From the NCBI RefSeq assembly GCF_900112755.1, contig NZ_FOMW01000001.1, positions 1-64,000 on the forward strand: a stretch of 64,000 bases of DNA, in the 5' to 3' direction. Positions 43,909 to 51,918 of this stretch are shown here, in pieces. Under the pieces are notes generated by a model. The model made no database searches. It saw only the letters and a program-made list of their open reading frames with translations, and was not told the origin of the DNA. Origin of the DNA: Sulfitobacter brevis. Its GTDB lineage: Bacteria > Pseudomonadota > Alphaproteobacteria > Rhodobacterales > Rhodobacteraceae. Each line of letters starts with the position of its first letter. The first letter of the stretch is position 1. The translations under genes and the position numbers were made by a program.

Positions 43909-43932
43909 CACCGCAACCCCAGCGGCCGACCC

Positions 43933-44169
43933 GTGGCTAAGCGCCCTGCCCGGATAACATGGCGGCAGCGTCTGAACCGCTTTTTGGCATGGGTGCGGCT
44001 GCGGGTGCCGTTTGGTTTGCGGCTGCTTTTGGGGATCGTACTGATCTGCGGCGGGCTGCTGGGGTTCTTGCCCATTTTGGGTTTTTGGATGATCCCGCTG
44101 GGGATCGCAGTTGCTGCACTTGATATCAAGCCGATGCTCCGCCGATGGCGGAACCGCCACCGGGAGTGA
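43933..44169 (+). CDS. Small transmembrane protein (PGPGW-like)
   Basis: A 78-residue protein with a basic N-terminus, then LRLLLGIVLICGGLLGFLPI and LGFWMIPLGIAVAALDIKPM, two helices with a conserved LGF-LP-x-LGF-WMIPLGI core, and a basic end (RRWRNRHRE). This is the pattern of small PGPGW-type membrane proteins of unknown role. It starts at GTG 43933, 24 bases after pepF, and abuts the convergent zinc-finger gene. Confidence 0.75.
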   Translation: MAKRPARITWRQRLNRFLAWVRLRVPFGLRLLLGIVLICGGLLGFLPILGFWMIPLGIAVAALDIKPMLRRWRNRHRE

Positions 44170-44439
44170 TTATTTAAGCTGGCTGTCCTTGGAGCCGCGG
44201 CGGTTGATGCCGCCGCGCTGCTGGGCCTGACCGTCACGTTCGCGCACACAGTCAATGCAGAGCTTGACGCCGGGCAATGCGTCGCGCCGCGCCTGCGGGA
44301 TCGGCTCTTCACACTCCGCACAATGGGTCCGGCTTTCACCGACTGGCGTTTTGCGGGCTTTCAGCCGCGCCAACTCGTCGTTGATTGATGCTTCGATCTG
44401 CTCCGAGACCGCGCCATCCTTTGCCCATCCACCAGCCAT
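44170..44439 (-). CDS. DksA/TraR-type C4 zinc-finger protein (YbiI-like)
   Basis: An 89-residue protein with the C4 zinc finger of the DksA/TraR family: THCAECEEPIPQARRDALPG then VKLCIDCVRERD, and a short upstream helix (ASINDELARLKARKTPVG). It lacks the long coiled coil of true DksA, so it resembles YbiI/TraR-like short forms whose RNA polymerase effect is uncertain. GGAGGG lies 6 bases before the ATG at 44439; upstream codons to 44493 are not supported. Confidence 0.88.
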   Translation of the reverse strand: MAGGWAKDGAVSEQIEASINDELARLKARKTPVGESRTHCAECEEPIPQARRDALPGVKLCIDCVRERDGQAQQRGGINRRGSKDSQLK

Positions 44440-44526
44440 ATTAAGCCCTCCATTTGACTTTATGTAGGGTGTCTTTGGCCCCTTACCACCCATGGCGATC
44501 CGGTTTTCCCAAAGCAGGGTGTGCGC

Positions 44527-44552
44527 AAAAAAAATGCACCCCGAAAGGTGCA
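44527..44552 (-). terminator. Rho-independent terminator
   Basis: On the minus strand TGCACC-TTTCGG-GGTGCA followed by eight T residues, 26 bases after the stop of the gene at 44578-44961. Confidence 0.85.
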
Positions 44553-44577
44553 GTTGAGCGTGAAAAAGGGGCAGTGT

Positions 44578-44961
44578 TCAGGCGGCCTTCGACAAGCCAT
44601 TCCGATGTGTGCGGTTTAACAGGATCGAAAGCCGGACAGCGCTCTCGATCAACCGTGTGCGCAAGTTGTTGTCCTGGCCGTGGCCCAGCAGAGGCACGCT
44701 GGTCAATACCCGCGCGGTATGTGGCGGCTGGGCTGGATGGGAGAGATATGTCACCGTCACAAAGGCTTCGATGCGGCAGAAATCGCGGCAATGGTGGACC
44801 TGCTGAATGTCGGCATCCAACACCCGCAAAGACGGAGCGCTCTGAGCGGCTTTGCGTCCGATTGGAATTGGGTCACTGGGCGTGGAGTGTGGCGCGTTCA
44901 TGCTCAACGTGATCGGAGCGTAGGCCACGTCATTTTCAGTCGTTTTCTCATTCATCATCAT
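44578..44961 (-). CDS. Hypothetical protein
   Basis: A 127-residue protein beginning MMMNEKTTENDVAYAPITLS. Supported as a real gene by GAGG 6 bases before the ATG at 44961 and by a good terminator just downstream. The middle (RVLDADIQQVHHCRDFCRIE, then AFVTVTYLSHPAQPPHTARV) looks like a mixed alpha/beta fold and the end (LIESAVRLSILLNRTHR) like a helix. No signal peptide or known motif is seen. I do not recognise the family. Confidence 0.55.
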   Translation of the reverse strand: MMMNEKTTENDVAYAPITLSMNAPHSTPSDPIPIGRKAAQSAPSLRVLDADIQQVHHCRDFCRIEAFVTVTYLSHPAQPPHTARVLTSVPLLGHGQDNNLRTRLIESAVRLSILLNRTHRNGLSKAA

Positions 44962-45194
44962 ATCTTTACCTCAACGTAATCTTTACTGGGCTTTATACTT
45001 AGACCCTTCGTAACTGCGTTATCGCTTCTGCGCGTCGGCCTTTTTGCCAACCTGTTCCTCAGTTGGTGGCGGCGAAATAAGGCAAGAATGAGGCGGGATG
45101 GTGGCGACAGTTGGCCGATTCAACCAAAAGGAAACTTTTCTCGCGTTTTTATTAAAATTTCCGCGCGCAAACTTACAGACGAATGAGTTTGCAT

Positions 45195-45749
45195 CTAATT
45201 CTGACCATTCAGCCAGTCTTCCTGTTCTTGAGTTTCTATCGATTCATCGAAGTGATTTCGGACCAATCCGATCGCCTCGGAAGCCGGCAAACCGCAGCCC
45301 ATCAAAAGCAATGCTGCGATCATCCCGCTGCGCCCCGCCCCATGTCGGCAGCACAGCGCGACGGTCTCGCCTGCCACGAGCGCTGCAAGAAACGCCGCCT
45401 TGCGCTGCGGCCACCCCGCCATGAAAGCGGCCTCGGGCACCGAGTAGTCCGCAATCGCCGCAAACTGCACATCAATCGCCAGACTTGCGGCCGCGGCCCT
45501 TACTAACGCAAAGGCCCCATCGGGCAGTTCCGCTTCCTCGGGCAGCACCAGGAGCCGCCGCGCACCGGTATTTCTCAGCGTTACGAGCGTTTCGTGCAAT
45601 CTCTCCCGATCAATATACGGTGTCCCCTCCGCTCGTAATCTGAGCCCCGGAAAGCCCGCCGTAGAGATGTAACCGCCGCGCTTGGTAGGTATCATCGTGC
45701 GGATCGACGTCGCATCGCGGTCGAAAGTGGGCGGCAAGGCGGCCTGCAT
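45195..45749 (-). CDS. Protein tyrosine/dual-specificity phosphatase-like protein
   Basis: A 184-residue protein with the phosphatase P-loop CRHGAGRSG (C134 to R140, the C-x5-R motif followed by Ser), a likely general acid in the AIADYSVPE loop (D101), and an N-terminal beta/alpha part (LRNTGARRLLVLPEEAELPD). This matches small dual-specificity or tyrosine phosphatases. Substrate unknown. It lies 148 bases downstream of the rpoH terminator on the same strand and is probably transcribed separately. Confidence 0.82.
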   Translation of the reverse strand: MQAALPPTFDRDATSIRTMIPTKRGGYISTAGFPGLRLRAEGTPYIDRERLHETLVTLRNTGARRLLVLPEEAELPDGAFALVRAAAASLAIDVQFAAIADYSVPEAAFMAGWPQRKAAFLAALVAGETVALCCRHGAGRSGMIAALLLMGCGLPASEAIGLVRNHFDESIETQEQEDWLNGQN

Positions 45750-45843
45750 TACAGCTCCTGATTCTATCGGCAGTCCGATCTGATACGCGCACTCACGTCA
45801 GCGCGGCAATCGCTCATCTGCGCCGCGCGAAGCTCAATAACGC

Positions 45844-45875
45844 AAAAAGCCCCGCCGAAACCGGCGAGGCTTTTT
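45844..45875 (-). terminator. Rho-independent terminator of rpoH
   Basis: AAAAAGCCTCGCCGG and CGGCGGGGCTTTTT-type arms around a short TTT loop on the minus strand, with A- and T-runs at both ends so it can act in both directions. It lies 22 bases after the rpoH stop. Confidence 0.85.
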
Positions 45876-45897
45876 AATTGGCTTAAGCAACCTAGGT

Positions 45898-46794
45898 TCA
45901 GGCTGACGCCATCATGCCCTTTTCCTTCGCCAGATCGCGCATCCGCTTTTGCAGCTTTTCAAACGCACGCACCTCAATCTGGCGAATGCGCTCGCGGCTC
46001 ACATCATACTGGCCCGAAAGATCTTCGAGCGTCACGGTCTCGTCCGACAGGCGACGCTGGGTCAGAATGTCCTTCTCGCGGTCATTCAATATGTCCAACG
46101 CTTCAGCCAACATCTCGCGACGGGTCTCTAACTCGTCTTTCTCGGCATAGTCACCGGCTTGATCGGCATCCTTGTCTTCCAGCCAATCCTGCCACTGCAT
46201 GGTCCCCTCGCCTTCGGAGCCAACAGTCGCGTTCAAGGACGCATCCCCGCCCGACATCCGCCGGTTCATCGAGATCACTTCCGCCTCGGTCACGCCAAGC
46301 TGCGTGGCAATAGTGGTCACATTCTCGGGGCGCAGATCGCCTTCTTCCAATGCGCCGATCTTGTTTTTGGCTTTGCGCAGGTTGAAAAACAGTTTTTTCT
46401 GGCCGCTTGTCGTGCCGAGTTTCACCAAGGACCACGAGCGCAGGATATATTCCTGGATCGAGGCACGGATCCACCACATCGCATAGGTCGCAAGGCGGAA
46501 GCCCTTTTCGGGATCAAACCGCTTCACGGCCTGCATCAATCCGACATTCGCCTCCGAGATAACCTCGGCCTGTGGCAGCCCGTAGCCGCGATAGCCCATG
46601 GCGATCTTTGCCGCGAGGCGCAGGTGCGATGTCACCATCTTATGCGCAGCTTCAGTGTCTTGTTCTTCGACCCACCGCTTGGCGAGCATGTACTCTTCTT
46701 CGGGTTCCAGCAGAGGAAACTTGCGAATTTCCTGCATATACCGGTTCAGACCGCCCTCGGGCGTCGGTGCCGGAAGATTTGCGTAATTGGCCAT
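45898..46794 (-). CDS. rpoH: RNA polymerase heat-shock sigma factor RpoH
   Basis: A 298-residue sigma-32 family factor. Region 2 is intact (SHLRLAAKIAMGYRGYGLPQ, EVISEANVGLMQAVKRFDPE, RLATYAMWWIRASIQEYI), the RpoH box QKKLFFNLRKAKN follows, and region 4 ends with DLSGQYDVSRERIRQIEVRA. The N-terminus (MANYANLPAPTPEGGLNRYM) is typical of alphaproteobacterial RpoH. The leader holds a sigma-32-type promoter and hairpins close to the ATG. AAGGGGAAAGGGA is the ribosome-binding region. Rhodobacterales often carry two rpoH genes; only one is here. Confidence 0.96.
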   Translation of the reverse strand: MANYANLPAPTPEGGLNRYMQEIRKFPLLEPEEEYMLAKRWVEEQDTEAAHKMVTSHLRLAAKIAMGYRGYGLPQAEVISEANVGLMQAVKRFDPEKGFRLATYAMWWIRASIQEYILRSWSLVKLGTTSGQKKLFFNLRKAKNKIGALEEGDLRPENVTTIATQLGVTEAEVISMNRRMSGGDASLNATVGSEGEGTMQWQDWLEDKDADQAGDYAEKDELETRREMLAEALDILNDREKDILTQRRLSDETVTLEDLSGQYDVSRERIRQIEVRAFEKLQKRMRDLAKEKGMMASA

Positions 46795-46845
46795 TTTGTC
46801 CCTTTCCCCTTCTATCGGGGCCCATGTTTATGGGCTTAACATAGC

Positions 46846-46874
46846 ATATGGAGAGCATGGCATGTCTTTTCAAG
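46846..46874 (-). promoter_or_regulatory. Heat-shock (sigma-32) type promoter of rpoH
   Basis: On the minus strand CTTGAAA (46874-46868), then 14 bases, then CTCCATAT (46853-46846). The sigma-32 consensus is CTTGAAA-N11-15-CCCCATNT, so the -35 part is perfect and the -10 part has one difference. Transcription would begin about 45 bases before the rpoH ATG. This implies that the factor activates its own gene. Confidence 0.65.
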
Positions 46875-47028
46875 ACAAGGTGCCGCGCATTCCTGTTCAC
46901 ATTTGCACAGCTGACCTGCGCAGGGAACTCCCCCTGCAGCAGGTTCACGCGCCTGTGCACTTCATGTCAGATTAACGTTTCGGGATGGTTGCCGTTCCTC
47001 CCTTCGCCCCTCACGGGCGGAGGATCGC

Positions 47029-48060
47029 CTAGACAGGCAGGCGTAGCACATCCAGCAGATCGACCATATCCTGCGGCAAAAGCGCTTCAAAGCGGATCGC
47101 CTCACCCGTTACCGGATGCTCGAAACCCAAAACTGCAGCGTGTAAAGCTTGCCGCGAGAACGCACTGATCGCATCGGCAGCAGCCTGAGGCAGCGCCGCT
47201 TTCGGCAATTTGCGCCGCCCGCCATAGGTCGGGTCGCCGATGAGGCTGTGGCCCGCATGGGCCATATGCACCCTGATCTGGTGCGTGCGTCCGGTTTCGA
47301 GCCAGCATTCCATAAGCGCCAGAACCGCGGGGGTGCCAAACCGCTCGACTGTGCGGGCGCGGGTCACGGCGTGACGCCCGCCTTGAAACAACACCGCCTG
47401 CCGCTGCCGGTCTGTGCGGTGGCGCGCAAGTTGGGTGGTCATCTTGAGGATATTGCCCGGCTCAAAAGACGCGCCGCGAATGCCGCGCAGACGCGGATCA
47501 TTGGCATCAGGCACGCCGTAGACGACACATTGGTAATACCGCTCGACGGTGTGCTTTTCAAACTGTGACGCAAGCCCGTGGTGGGCCGCGTCGGACTTTG
47601 CCACCACCAGCAAGCCGCTAGTTTCTTTATCAATCCGGTGCACGATACCGGGCCGCTTGACCCCGCCCACGCCGGACAGGTTGTCGCCGCAATGGGCCAT
47701 GAGCGCATTAACAAGTGTGCCTGACGGCGACCCCGGCGCGGGGTGCACCACCATGCCCGAGGGTTTATTCACCACGACCAGATCATCATCTTCGAACACG
47801 ATCTCAAGCGGAATGGCCTCGGCGCCAATATGGCTCTCTTCGGCTTCTTCCACCTCGATATCGATCTGGTCATCCTCATTCACCCGCGCACGCGGATCAC
47901 GCACCACCTGTCCGGCAACCTTGACCGCACCCTGTTCAAGCAACTTCATCAGCCGCGTCCGCGACAGGTTCGCATCCTCTGGCACATCCCGCGCCAGCGC
48001 CTTATCAAGACGCGGTGGCGGGCTGTCCGCGATGATGAATGTAATTAGGCGGTGCGACAT
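47029..48060 (-). CDS. rluD: 23S rRNA pseudouridine synthase RluD family
   Basis: A 343-residue pseudouridine synthase with an N-terminal S4 domain (ADSPPPRLDKALARDVPEDA, LMKLLEQGAVKVAGQVV) and a catalytic domain with DDDLVVVNKPSGMVVHPAPG and the catalytic aspartate D144 in GIVHRIDKETSGLLVVAK. The ATG at 48060 gives the standard N-terminus MSHRLITFIIADSPPP. RluD modifies the helix 69 uridines of 23S rRNA; RluC-like specificity is the main alternative. The start codon overlaps that of the oppositely oriented gene 48059-48352 in the palindrome CATG. Confidence 0.9.
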   Translation of the reverse strand: MSHRLITFIIADSPPPRLDKALARDVPEDANLSRTRLMKLLEQGAVKVAGQVVRDPRARVNEDDQIDIEVEEAEESHIGAEAIPLEIVFEDDDLVVVNKPSGMVVHPAPGSPSGTLVNALMAHCGDNLSGVGGVKRPGIVHRIDKETSGLLVVAKSDAAHHGLASQFEKHTVERYYQCVVYGVPDANDPRLRGIRGASFEPGNILKMTTQLARHRTDRQRQAVLFQGGRHAVTRARTVERFGTPAVLALMECWLETGRTHQIRVHMAHAGHSLIGDPTYGGRRKLPKAALPQAAADAISAFSRQALHAAVLGFEHPVTGEAIRFEALLPQDMVDLLDVLRLPV

Positions 48061-48352
48061 GACTGATCCGATGGAGACTGCGGAACCGGCAAATCTGCGG
48101 TTCCTGCGACGGTTGGTGACGGTGTTGACCGTGGTGATGATTTTCGGCGTTCTAGTGGTGATTGGCCTGCTTGTCACGCGCCTGTCTGGTCGCGGGCCTG
48201 AATTGCCTGCCAGTATTACGCTACCGGATGGCTCGGAGGCGGCGACTTTCACGATGGGCGACGGCTGGTATGCGGTTGTCACTACCGACGATCGCATCCT
48301 GATTTTCGACCGGTTGAGCGGGAATCTGCGGCAGACTTTGCAGATCGACTGA
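48059..48352 (+). CDS. Small membrane-anchored protein (DUF6476-like)
   Basis: A 97-residue protein with one N-terminal membrane helix (LVTVLTVVMIFGVLVVIGLL) and a short beta-rich extracytoplasmic part (ASITLPDGSEAATFTMGDGW, YAVVTTDDRILIFDRLSGNL). This layout and the LPDG/TTDDRILIFDR motifs fit a small Rhodobacterales membrane family found opposite rluD. Its ATG at 48059 shares two bases with the rluD ATG on the other strand. Function unknown. Confidence 0.75.
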   Translation: MTDPMETAEPANLRFLRRLVTVLTVVMIFGVLVVIGLLVTRLSGRGPELPASITLPDGSEAATFTMGDGWYAVVTTDDRILIFDRLSGNLRQTLQID

Positions 48353-48367
48353 CCCGCCCAGAAGCGT

Positions 48368-48850
48368 TCAGAAGCTAATCGCCCAAGTCTGTTCCACATT
48401 CGGTTTGCCAAAAGACACGACTGGTTTGCTCTCCACCAGCGTCCAACCGTTGCGCGCATAGAGCGCGCCTGCGGCGGCATGGGATTCGTGTGTCCAAAGC
48501 TGCATGCCCTTATACCCTTCTGCGCGGGCAAACCCCATACAGGTTTCCAGCATCTCGCGGCCCAACCCCTTACCGCGCGCATCAGGAGTCAGCACGAACA
48601 GCCGTAGTTTGGCAGTCGCCTCGTCTGACCGGACGCAAAAGACACTGCCCAACCGCTGGCCTCGCTGACAAGCGATCCAGCCTGCCTCACAAGCACGATC
48701 ATGATTTCGCAAAAAATCGTCGATGATCGAGGCAACAAGCACGCCAAAGCTGCTGTCGAACCCCTCTTCGCGGGCATAGTGCACCTGATGCTGTTCGATC
48801 AGCCAATCCCGATCAGCGGCTTCAAATCTGCGTATCTCAAGGTTTTCCAT
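48368..48850 (-). CDS. GNAT-family N-acetyltransferase
   Basis: A 160-residue acetyltransferase: IRRFEAADRDWLIEQHQVHY at the start, then GWIACQRGQRLGSVFCVRSD, KLRLFVLTPDARGKGLGREM with the acetyl-CoA loop ARGKGLG, GYKGMQLWTHESHAAAGALY and RNGWTLVESKPVVSFGK. This resembles the acetyltransferase part of MarR-GNAT proteins. The ATG at 48850 gives the conserved start; upstream codons to 48886 are not supported. It converges with the small membrane gene, 16 bases apart. Confidence 0.85.
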   Translation of the reverse strand: MENLEIRRFEAADRDWLIEQHQVHYAREEGFDSSFGVLVASIIDDFLRNHDRACEAGWIACQRGQRLGSVFCVRSDEATAKLRLFVLTPDARGKGLGREMLETCMGFARAEGYKGMQLWTHESHAAAGALYARNGWTLVESKPVVSFGKPNVEQTWAISF

Positions 48851-48930
48851 CGGCGCAGCATGCCACCATGAACCCTTGCCTTTCAAGCCGCCACAGGCTA
48901 GCGATCATGGCCACCGAAACGGAGAATACC

Positions 48931-49125
48931 ATGGGCATCGACACAGAACGCGACATCGAAGCAAACCTTCAGATCGGCCCGACCGACAAAGGCATGGTGC
49001 GCCTGTTTGTCGAAGGTAAGGGCTTTGAAATCCCGATGGATTTCACTCCTGAGGAAGCCTACGAGATCGCGGAAGAGATCATGGCAGCCGCCCAGCGTGT
49101 TGATGGCGGCAAAAAGCGCCGCTAA
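48931..49125 (+). CDS. Small conserved protein (DUF6324-like)
   Basis: A 64-residue acidic protein: MGIDTERDIEANLQIGPTDK then GMVRLFVEGKGFEIPMDFTP and EEAYEIAEEIMAAAQRV. The strand-strand-helix layout and the MDFTPEEAYEIAEEI end are typical of a small Rhodobacterales family with no known role. GGAG 8 bases before the ATG at 48931 supports this start over those at 48907 or 48868. Confidence 0.72.
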   Translation: MGIDTERDIEANLQIGPTDKGMVRLFVEGKGFEIPMDFTPEEAYEIAEEIMAAAQRVDGGKKRR

Positions 49126-49194
49126 CTGCGCTAGCCCAACTTGGGCGCGCATTTCTGGGTGAACTGCTCCGGTTGATCAGCCTTCCCAAACCCT

Positions 49195-49665
49195 TCAGCC
49201 CCAATCGGGCAACATCTCGGGGTCGCGCAGGCGGTGCAACCGCCGCGCTGCGTGAAAGGCAAACTTTTGCACCATCACCTTGCGCCGCGCAGGCGCGAGC
49301 TTGGTCTCGGGACCGGTGCGCACAATCTCCCCGCCATAGCTATCCGCAATGATCAATCCCGTCTCAAACGGCAGCAGGTCTGTGTCAAAATCCGAGTCCA
49401 CAGCCCAAAAGAACCTGTCACACCACGGCAGATACCCCTGCCATTTGGCATCTGACAGATAGTCGGCACGGCTCGACTTGCACTCCACCACCCAGATCTC
49501 GCCCTTTGGCCCCAAAGCCATCACATCCACCCGCAGACCACGGGTGGGAACCAGTTCCTCCACGCAGGCGAAGCCGTGACTGGCCAAATGCCGCGCCACG
49601 CCCCGCGCCAAAAGCTGACCTGCCTGCAATTCAGGGCGCAACGGTTGGAAGTCATCATGAGCCAT
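49195..49665 (-). CDS. mmcB: MmcB-family DNA repair protein
   Basis: A 156-residue protein with a restriction-endonuclease-like core: D47 in LRVDVMALGPKG and the E61-x-K63 pair in EIWVVECKSSRADYLSD, giving a PD-(D/E)-x-K nuclease-type site, followed by KWQGYLPWCDRFFWAVDSDF. This is the MmcB family known from Caulobacter, where it is SOS-induced and works with error-prone repair. A perfect GTTC-N7-GTTC LexA-type site lies 14 bases upstream of the start, which supports SOS control directly. It is divergent from the membrane gene at 49784. Confidence 0.88.
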   Translation of the reverse strand: MAHDDFQPLRPELQAGQLLARGVARHLASHGFACVEELVPTRGLRVDVMALGPKGEIWVVECKSSRADYLSDAKWQGYLPWCDRFFWAVDSDFDTDLLPFETGLIIADSYGGEIVRTGPETKLAPARRKVMVQKFAFHAARRLHRLRDPEMLPDWG

Positions 49666-49678
49666 AGCGTCCTTTTAC

Positions 49679-49693
49679 GAACAATACGTGAAC
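49679..49693 (-). promoter_or_regulatory. Alphaproteobacterial LexA (SOS) box
   Basis: Minus strand GTTCACGTATTGTTC, an exact match to GTTC-N7-GTTC, placed 14-28 bases upstream of the mmcB start. LexA repression of mmcB is the expected consequence; the site lies about 90 bases upstream of the divergent gene at 49784 and could affect it too. Confidence 0.8.
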
Positions 49694-49783
49694 ATTGGCA
49701 AGCCCCCTGCATCCGTCGCCCTATTCAGGTGGCATTTTGCCAGCCCGTGCCTATCTTAAGAGTTGGCCAAGCTGGGGAATTTT

Positions 49784-51127
49784 ATGACGGATCACGACGG
49801 CACCGATCGGGCGCGGGCACGCGGCGTGCGCTATGCAATCGAGCTGCAGGGCCACCTGACGTGGTTGGAAACGTTTTCCGGCACCGCCTTGGGTGTGCTG
49901 GCAGTGGCATCAGGCATCTACACCTACTTGGGCGTCTCGTCTTTGCTGGATGACACTGGTGCGATGTCAGCTTTTGCCGCAATCGCCTATTCCGTCGCGG
50001 TTTCGGTCGGTATCTTTGTTTTCTGGTCCTACATGATGCGCCTGTTTCCGGCGGTGCGCGGTGCGCGGGCGCGGGTTGGCCTGCTTGGCACAATGGGCTT
50101 GGGCTCGGTTGCCATCATCGCCATGTCGAGCTGGCTCAACGCTGCCGCTCTGGCAGGCTCCGCGGCCGTCGAACAACACCTCGCCGAAACCGTACAGGAC
50201 TATCAAACCTCGCTGGAACGTGCGCATGAGATTGCCGTTTCCGCTCAAGGGTTGGAACGTGACGTCGCCCGCGTACGCCAGAGTTTCGAGGACCTCAGCG
50301 AACAAGAGGCGACCGGAAACCTCTCCGGTCTTGCCGGACGCGGCGCGGTGTTTCGGGTGTTGCGGCAGAAATCTTCCGAGCTCACCGGACTTGAGACCCA
50401 GATCGCGACCCAATCCCCACTGGTCGATGCGGCCTTTGCCGAGGGCAACCAGATCCTCAGCAAAATGCGCTCTCTCACCGTTGAACCCGGCCCTGTTGAA
50501 GCCCGTTCGGTCGAGTTTTCCGAAGCCGCCGTACGCCTTGCAGGGCTAATCACCCAGTTGCGCCAACTGTCTGTTGCGCCCTTGGTTGAGCGTGCCGCAC
50601 AAGATCTCGCCGCCTCGGTCGTGCTGCCCGAGCTTGACGGCAGCACAGCAGAAACTCGCACCGCGCAGGGGGCGACAATCACCTCGGTTCTCGAAGTGCT
50701 GACCCAACGCGCCACGACGCTGGAGCGCGCCGCGCAAGCTGTTCTGGCGATGCCGCCACCAACGGAGACAACTTATACCCCGATCTCCAGCGCCGATGCG
50801 GTGATCCTATATGCCCGCAATTTTGTGCCGTCTTGGGCTGGTGCCATCGCCATTGATCTGCTGCCCGCCGTGCTGGTTTTCATTCTGGCAATCACACAAT
50901 CGGCCATCCGCTCCGGTCGCGAAGGCAGCGCCATCGAAGACACCTTGACCCTGACGGAACTGCGCGCCGCCCTGCTAGCGCTGCGCGAGATGGAGGGGGC
51001 GATGGGTACTGGAGGGGGGTTCGGCAACTCTGCTCCCACCGAGCCGCCCAAAGCGGTGCCCGATGCCGAGCCGCAGCCGTTGGCCCAAGAAAAGGCTGCG
51101 CATGTCACGCCGCTGAAAGCCACATGA
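49784..51127 (+). CDS. Membrane protein with long coiled coil, function unknown
   Basis: A 447-residue inner-membrane protein. Helices lie at about 30-48, 59-79 and 95-115 (FSGTALGVLAVASGIYTYLG, FAAIAYSVAVSVGIFVFWSY, LGTMGLGSVAIIAMSSWLNA). A long alpha-helical region follows (about 120-330) with heptads (LERDVARVRQSFEDLSEQEA, LTGLETQIATQSPLVDAAFA, LEVLTQRATTLERAAQAVLA), then a fourth membrane helix (WAGAIAIDLLPAVLVFILAI) and a Pro/Ala-rich tail. The helical region between membrane segments is probably periplasmic. GGGGA precedes the ATG at 49784. The stop overlaps the Clp-like gene start (ATGA), so they are co-translated. Family unknown to me. Confidence 0.65.
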   Translation: MTDHDGTDRARARGVRYAIELQGHLTWLETFSGTALGVLAVASGIYTYLGVSSLLDDTGAMSAFAAIAYSVAVSVGIFVFWSYMMRLFPAVRGARARVGLLGTMGLGSVAIIAMSSWLNAAALAGSAAVEQHLAETVQDYQTSLERAHEIAVSAQGLERDVARVRQSFEDLSEQEATGNLSGLAGRGAVFRVLRQKSSELTGLETQIATQSPLVDAAFAEGNQILSKMRSLTVEPGPVEARSVEFSEAAVRLAGLITQLRQLSVAPLVERAAQDLAASVVLPELDGSTAETRTAQGATITSVLEVLTQRATTLERAAQAVLAMPPPTETTYTPISSADAVILYARNFVPSWAGAIAIDLLPAVLVFILAITQSAIRSGREGSAIEDTLTLTELRAALLALREMEGAMGTGGGFGNSAPTEPPKAVPDAEPQPLAQEKAAHVTPLKAT

Positions 51128-51888
51128 GCGACCCCGCCCCGCCCGTTGCGCCGCGCAACCCGATCCGGCGCATCCTGACGGGCGTGCTGATCTTTCAGCT
51201 CGGCCTTGGCATCATGCTGTTCTGGGGCGACCTGCAATCAGGTTTTGCCCTGCCCGGCTTCGGTCCCCGCGCCCCGTCCCTGACCGAGCCGATCCGCCCC
51301 GGCGACCAGACCCGCCGCTTTCGCGAAGATCGCGCCCCTGCCCCCGGCCAGCCGATGCCCTCGACCGATCTGCCTGACCGCCTGACTCTCACCTCGATTG
51401 AGGCTGGCAAGTCGGCGTTGCTCGAGGGCGCCATCGTCCAGGGTGACGCCGAGCGGATTGCCAAACAGCTCGATGCCATGCTGCCCCAGCTTGAGCGGGT
51501 CTACCTCAATTCTTCTGGCGGATCGGTGCAGGATGCGCTCGCCTTAGGCCGCCATTTGCGTGACGCAGGCCTGATCACTGCGCTGCGCGAGGGTGACATT
51601 TGCTATTCTGCCTGCCCCTACCTGCTGGCCTCCGGTGTCACACGCGAGATCCCCGAGACCGCTTATGTCGGCGTGCACCAGCACTACTTCGGGCAAAGCA
51701 CGCTTCTGCCTGCTTTCGTGGCTGTTGAAGACATCCAGCGCGGTCAAGGCGATGTTATGGGGTATCTCGATGACATGGGGATTGATCCCTTGGTGATGCG
51801 CCACGCGCTTGTCACCCCGCCCGATGAAATCTACGTGCTGCTGCCCGAAGAGCTGCGGGCATACGGGTTTATCCAGTCCGCGCCCTAA
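51124..51888 (+). CDS. Membrane-anchored periplasmic Clp/SppA-like protein (COG3904 type)
   Basis: A 254-residue protein with an N-terminal membrane anchor (ILTGVLIFQLGLGIMLFWGD), a Pro-rich linker and a ClpP/crotonase-like domain: LERVYLNSSGGSVQDALALG, the candidate nucleophile serine in GDICYSACPYLLASGVTREI, and the histidine-bearing YVGVHQHYFGQS. Relatives are called predicted periplasmic proteins; proteolysis is plausible but unproven. It overlaps the upstream membrane gene by 4 bases, so the two probably act together. Its C-terminus (VLLPEELRAYGFIQSAP) resembles ClpP-like tails. Confidence 0.75.
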   Translation: MSDPAPPVAPRNPIRRILTGVLIFQLGLGIMLFWGDLQSGFALPGFGPRAPSLTEPIRPGDQTRRFREDRAPAPGQPMPSTDLPDRLTLTSIEAGKSALLEGAIVQGDAERIAKQLDAMLPQLERVYLNSSGGSVQDALALGRHLRDAGLITALREGDICYSACPYLLASGVTREIPETAYVGVHQHYFGQSTLLPAFVAVEDIQRGQGDVMGYLDDMGIDPLVMRHALVTPPDEIYVLLPEELRAYGFIQSAP

Positions 51889-51918
51889 TCCATTCCCCAG
51901 CCAGCAAAGCATCAACGC

